Below are positions 61,480 through 64,000 of a stretch of 64,000 nt of DNA, piece after piece. The first letter of the stretch is position 1. The number at the start of each line of letters is the position of its first letter. A program made the position numbers and the translations under genes. The stretch covers positions 186,001 to 250,000 of the forward strand of contig OZ242171.1 of assembly GCA_965205525.1 (NCBI GenBank), read 5' to 3'. Under the pieces are notes generated by a model. The model saw only the letters and a list, made by a program, of their open reading frames with translations. It did not search any database and was not told where the DNA came from. The DNA is from G965205525 sp965205525 (GTDB lineage: Bacteria; Pseudomonadota; Gammaproteobacteria; JABABF01).

Positions 61480-64000
61480 TAGTTATTCCCCTGTGTCGTG
61501 TTGTCAGTGTCCTCAGCAAAGAGCTGCTGCCACCAAGTGGTGACTTCTCTCTCCAGCGAAGGCAGCACAATTTGCGGTACACCACCCAATGTGTGCTGGT
61601 TAATTTTAGTTGCAAGTGCCCGCCAAGCCGCAGCGAGGGCGCGAGCGCTCCCAGGCGGCAGCAGTTTCAAGCGATCCAGGCGAGCCAAGAGGCTCAGCAG
61701 ATTCGTCTCCCCGGCGAGTTCCGGGTGCTCGGCAGCTTGGGCGAGGACCGCATGATGCACAATGAATTCTATATCCACCATGCCTCCCGCGTCTCGCTTG
61801 GGGTCGGGCTGCCTTCCGCCGCCGCTGCTGGCGGCCCGCTGGGCCCGCATTTTCCGTCTCATATCCAGCACATCCTGCCGCAGCTTTTCCGGCTCCCTTC
61901 TGCGACACAGAATTTCCTCTTTCAACTGTGTCAGCTTTTCGGCAATACGAGGGCTGCCTGCCACTGCCCGTGCCCTGATCAGGGCCTGGTGCTCCCAGGT
62001 GTGCGCCTTGTGCCGCTGGTATTCCGTGAAGGCTTCCATCCGGGTTACCAGCATGCCTGCGCGCCCGGAGGGGCGCAGCCGAGTGTCCACTTCGTACAGT
62101 GCACCTTCCGCCGCTGCATGGCCGAGGTAATGCAGCAGCCGCTGGCCGAGGCGGGTAAAAAAGATGGAGTTCTCCAGCGGCCGCTTTCCATCCGTATGCG
62201 TATTTGGATCTGCCTCATACAGAAATACCAGGTCCAGGTCGGAGCCGTACTGCATTTCCTGCCCCCCCAGCTTGCCATAGGCCACAATGCCAAAAGCACC
62301 TTCTTCCTGCTGGGGACCTCCGGGGCGGCCGTGGCGAGCGACGAGGTCCCGCCAGCACAAATCCAGGATGATTGCCAGGACGGCCTCGGCAATATCGCTA
62401 AGACAGCATCCCGTCTCCTCAATGGTCAGGCGGCCGTCTAGGTCCTGGGCTGCGACCCGAAGGCTGTGGGCTGTTCGGAAGTGATGCAGCTCCGCCAGCT
62501 GTCCTTCCAGATCCTCCGGCGGGCGGCGTTCCAGCTGATATTCCAGTGTCGCCTGTATTTGCGCTCGTTCCAGGGGAGCATACAGTGCCCGCACATCTAG
62601 CAGCTCGTCCAGCAGGGCCGGGTATCGGATCAGATCTTCCGCTACCCGAGGGCTGGCCTCGCACAGTTTGACCAGCTGCTTCAGAGCCGCCGGATTCTCT
62701 GCCAAGAGAGACAGGTAGGCGCTGCGACCGAGAATCGCTGCGAGCAGGGGCAGGATGCGGATCAGAGTCTGGTCTGGTCTCGCCTTGCCGGCCAGGTCCG
62801 CAAGCAGCAGGGGCATCAGCTGTGCCAGCCGTCTGCTCTCCTGCTCGGGATAATTTCTTTCCTGTCGGGATTGCAGGTCGGCGAGGTGGGCCAGAATTTC
62901 CCGCGGTTGCTGAAACCCTGCTGCCGCCAGCATTCGGCACTTTTCTTCTGCTCTTGACCCCTCCTGCCACAGTGCCTGCCACGGCGATTTTTCTGCGCTC
63001 GGCGATTTCAAGATGCCCTCAAAGATTTCATGCACCCGTCGCCGGTGCTCTGCAAGCTCTGCACTGAATCGGTCCCAGTCCGGCTGTCCCATCACCATCG
63101 CCAGTGCGGCTTGCTGTTCTGCCGAAGCGGGCAGCTGCTGAGTCTGCTGGTCTGCGTAGCCCTGCAGAGCATGCTCCGTGTTGCGCAGAAAGCGGTAGGC
63201 TTCCTCCAGTGCCTTTGCGTCCTCGGTGTTTAGGTATCCGTGTTTGTGCAGCAGCTGCAGTGCGGTCAGCAGCCGTCGCTCTCGCAGTTCTGGGCGTTGT
63301 CCGCCGAAGATGATCTGAAAGGATTGCACGGTGAATTCTACTTGGCGAATACCGCCCGGTCCTCGCTTAATATCCTCTGATCGCCCTATCCCCTCTGCCG
63401 CTGCCGTACGCTCCTTCATCTCGCGCAGCGTATCTACGGCGCGAAAATCCAAGTACCGGCGGTAGATAAAAGGATGAATGCGCTTTAGCAGCTGCTCTCC
63501 CGCTTTGCGGTCGCCCGCTACTGTCCGCACTTTGACCAGCGCATATCGCTCCCAGTCACGCCCCTGGCTTTCGTAATAAAGCTCCATTGCATTAAAGCTC
63601 AGTGCCAGCGGTCCGCTGCGACCATGGGGTCTGAGACGCATGTCTGTGCGGAATACGATATCGGGTCCGCCGGTGGGCTCCAGGGCGGCGAGCAGACGCT
63701 GTCCGAGAATCTCAAAGAACTCTTGGTTGCTGATGGAAGCGCAACCGCTCGGCGGCTGGGTTTCTCCTTTTTCCGGATAGCAGAAGATGAGGTCAATGTC
63801 CGAAGACAGGTTCAGCTCTTCGCCGCCTAGCTTGCCCATTCCGAGCACCACCATGTTCTGCGCTGCGCCGCTGTCGCCGACAGGTGCTCCGAAACGCTCG
63901 CACAGCGCGCGGTGATGCCAGCAAAGGGCGGTCTCCAGGCAGCTTTGTGCCAGCAGACCGACCTCCCGGCAGGTATCTTCCAGCGTCGCCGCCCGGGTGA
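61479..64000 (-). CDS. glnE: Glutamine synthetase adenylyltransferase/deadenylase GlnE (5' end outside window)
   Basis: Bifunctional enzyme that adenylylates and deadenylylates glutamine synthetase in response to PII, the target of GlnD. The reading frame is open to the window edge at 64000, so roughly the first 110 residues of the usual ~950 are missing. Two nucleotidyltransferase domains are visible: VVLGMGKLGGEELNLSSDID near 63850 and VAYGKLGGQEMQYGSDLDLV near 62290, each with the catalytic Asp pair. RGPGGIRQVEFTVQ and KRDAGGMVDIEFIVHH follow each one. The stop overlaps ilvE. Confidence 0.96.
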   Translation of the reverse strand, partial: TRAATLEDTCREVGLLAQSCLETALCWHHRALCERFGAPVGDSGAAQNMVVLGMGKLGGEELNLSSDIDLIFCYPEKGETQPPSGCASISNQEFFEILGQRLLAALEPTGGPDIVFRTDMRLRPHGRSGPLALSFNAMELYYESQGRDWERYALVKVRTVAGDRKAGEQLLKRIHPFIYRRYLDFRAVDTLREMKERTAAAEGIGRSEDIKRGPGGIRQVEFTVQSFQIIFGGQRPELRERRLLTALQLLHKHGYLNTEDAKALEEAYRFLRNTEHALQGYADQQTQQLPASAEQQAALAMVMGQPDWDRFSAELAEHRRRVHEIFEGILKSPSAEKSPWQALWQEGSRAEEKCRMLAAAGFQQPREILAHLADLQSRQERNYPEQESRRLAQLMPLLLADLAGKARPDQTLIRILPLLAAILGRSAYLSLLAENPAALKQLVKLCEASPRVAEDLIRYPALLDELLDVRALYAPLERAQIQATLEYQLERRPPEDLEGQLAELHHFRTAHSLRVAAQDLDGRLTIEETGCCLSDIAEAVLAIILDLCWRDLVARHGRPGGPQQEEGAFGIVAYGKLGGQEMQYGSDLDLVFLYEADPNTHTDGKRPLENSIFFTRLGQRLLHYLGHAAAEGALYEVDTRLRPSGRAGMLVTRMEAFTEYQRHKAHTWEHQALIRARAVAGSPRIAEKLTQLKEEILCRRREPEKLRQDVLDMRRKMRAQRAASSGGGRQPDPKRDAGGMVDIEFIVHHAVLAQAAEHPELAGETNLLSLLARLDRLKLLPPGSARALAAAWRALATKINQHTLGGVPQIVLPSLEREVTTWWQQLFAEDTDNTTQGNN

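Overview
The window is a bacterial chromosome segment, almost certainly from a gammaproteobacterium. It is GC-rich and densely coding, with many 1-4 nt start/stop overlaps. Gene order matches blocks I know from Pseudomonas: aminotransferase/sfsA-dksA-gluQ-(cbrAB)-pcnB-folK-panB-panC, and wapO-kinases-waaP-waaG-waaC-waaF-ilvE-glnE. The canonical rimP-nusA-infB-rbfA-truB-rpsO-pnp operon is also present. I cannot name a genus. A pyrophosphate-type phosphofructokinase next to a membrane pyrophosphatase recalls methanotrophs and sulphur-oxidising chemoautotrophs, but no C1 or sulphur gene is in the window.

Layout. 0-3.5 kb (minus): map-glnD. 3.5-12.6 kb (plus): rimP through pnp, behind a promoter and a strong early terminator; NusA carries a tandem-repeat insert. 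12.6-18.5 kb (minus): a receiver-less CbrB-like AAA+ regulator, then pcnB-folK-dck-panB-panC-panD. 18.5-20.5 kb (minus): dksA with a long histone-H1-like N-terminal extension, then a gluQ pseudogene with three frameshifts. 20.5-23.2 kb (plus): an aminotransferase, sfsA and a truncated membrane glycosyltransferase. 23.2-26.8 kb (minus): PPi-type phosphofructokinase and membrane pyrophosphatase. 27.1-31.6 kb (plus): mpl, an RND/MMPL-type exporter and a LON-domain protein.

31.6-33.6 kb holds two ketosteroid-isomerase-like proteins and a luciferase-like monooxygenase. 33.6-39.3 kb is a TPP-riboswitch-controlled thiamin operon (thiC-thiO-thiS-thiG-thiDE). 39.3-44.7 kb has galE, ribA, and xseB-ispA-dxs. 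44.9-52.5 kb is a lower-GC surface-sugar island: glycosyltransferase, rfbB, rfbA, fdtA-like, fdtB-like, acyl carrier protein, short-chain dehydrogenase, acyl-AMP ligase and GNAT transferase. I infer that it makes a dTDP-3-amino-3,6-dideoxyhexose carrying a special N-acyl group. 52.5-64 kb (minus) is the LPS inner-core locus (glnE, ilvE, waaF, waaC, waaG, waaP, a two-domain kinase, a carbamoyltransferase, a glycosyltransferase).

The most interesting items are the acyl-amino-sugar island; the decayed gluQ and stripped CbrB at a conserved locus; the repeat-bearing NusA and DksA; and the two-domain LPS kinase with its carbamoyltransferase. No rRNA, tRNA, insertion sequence, prophage or CRISPR array was seen.
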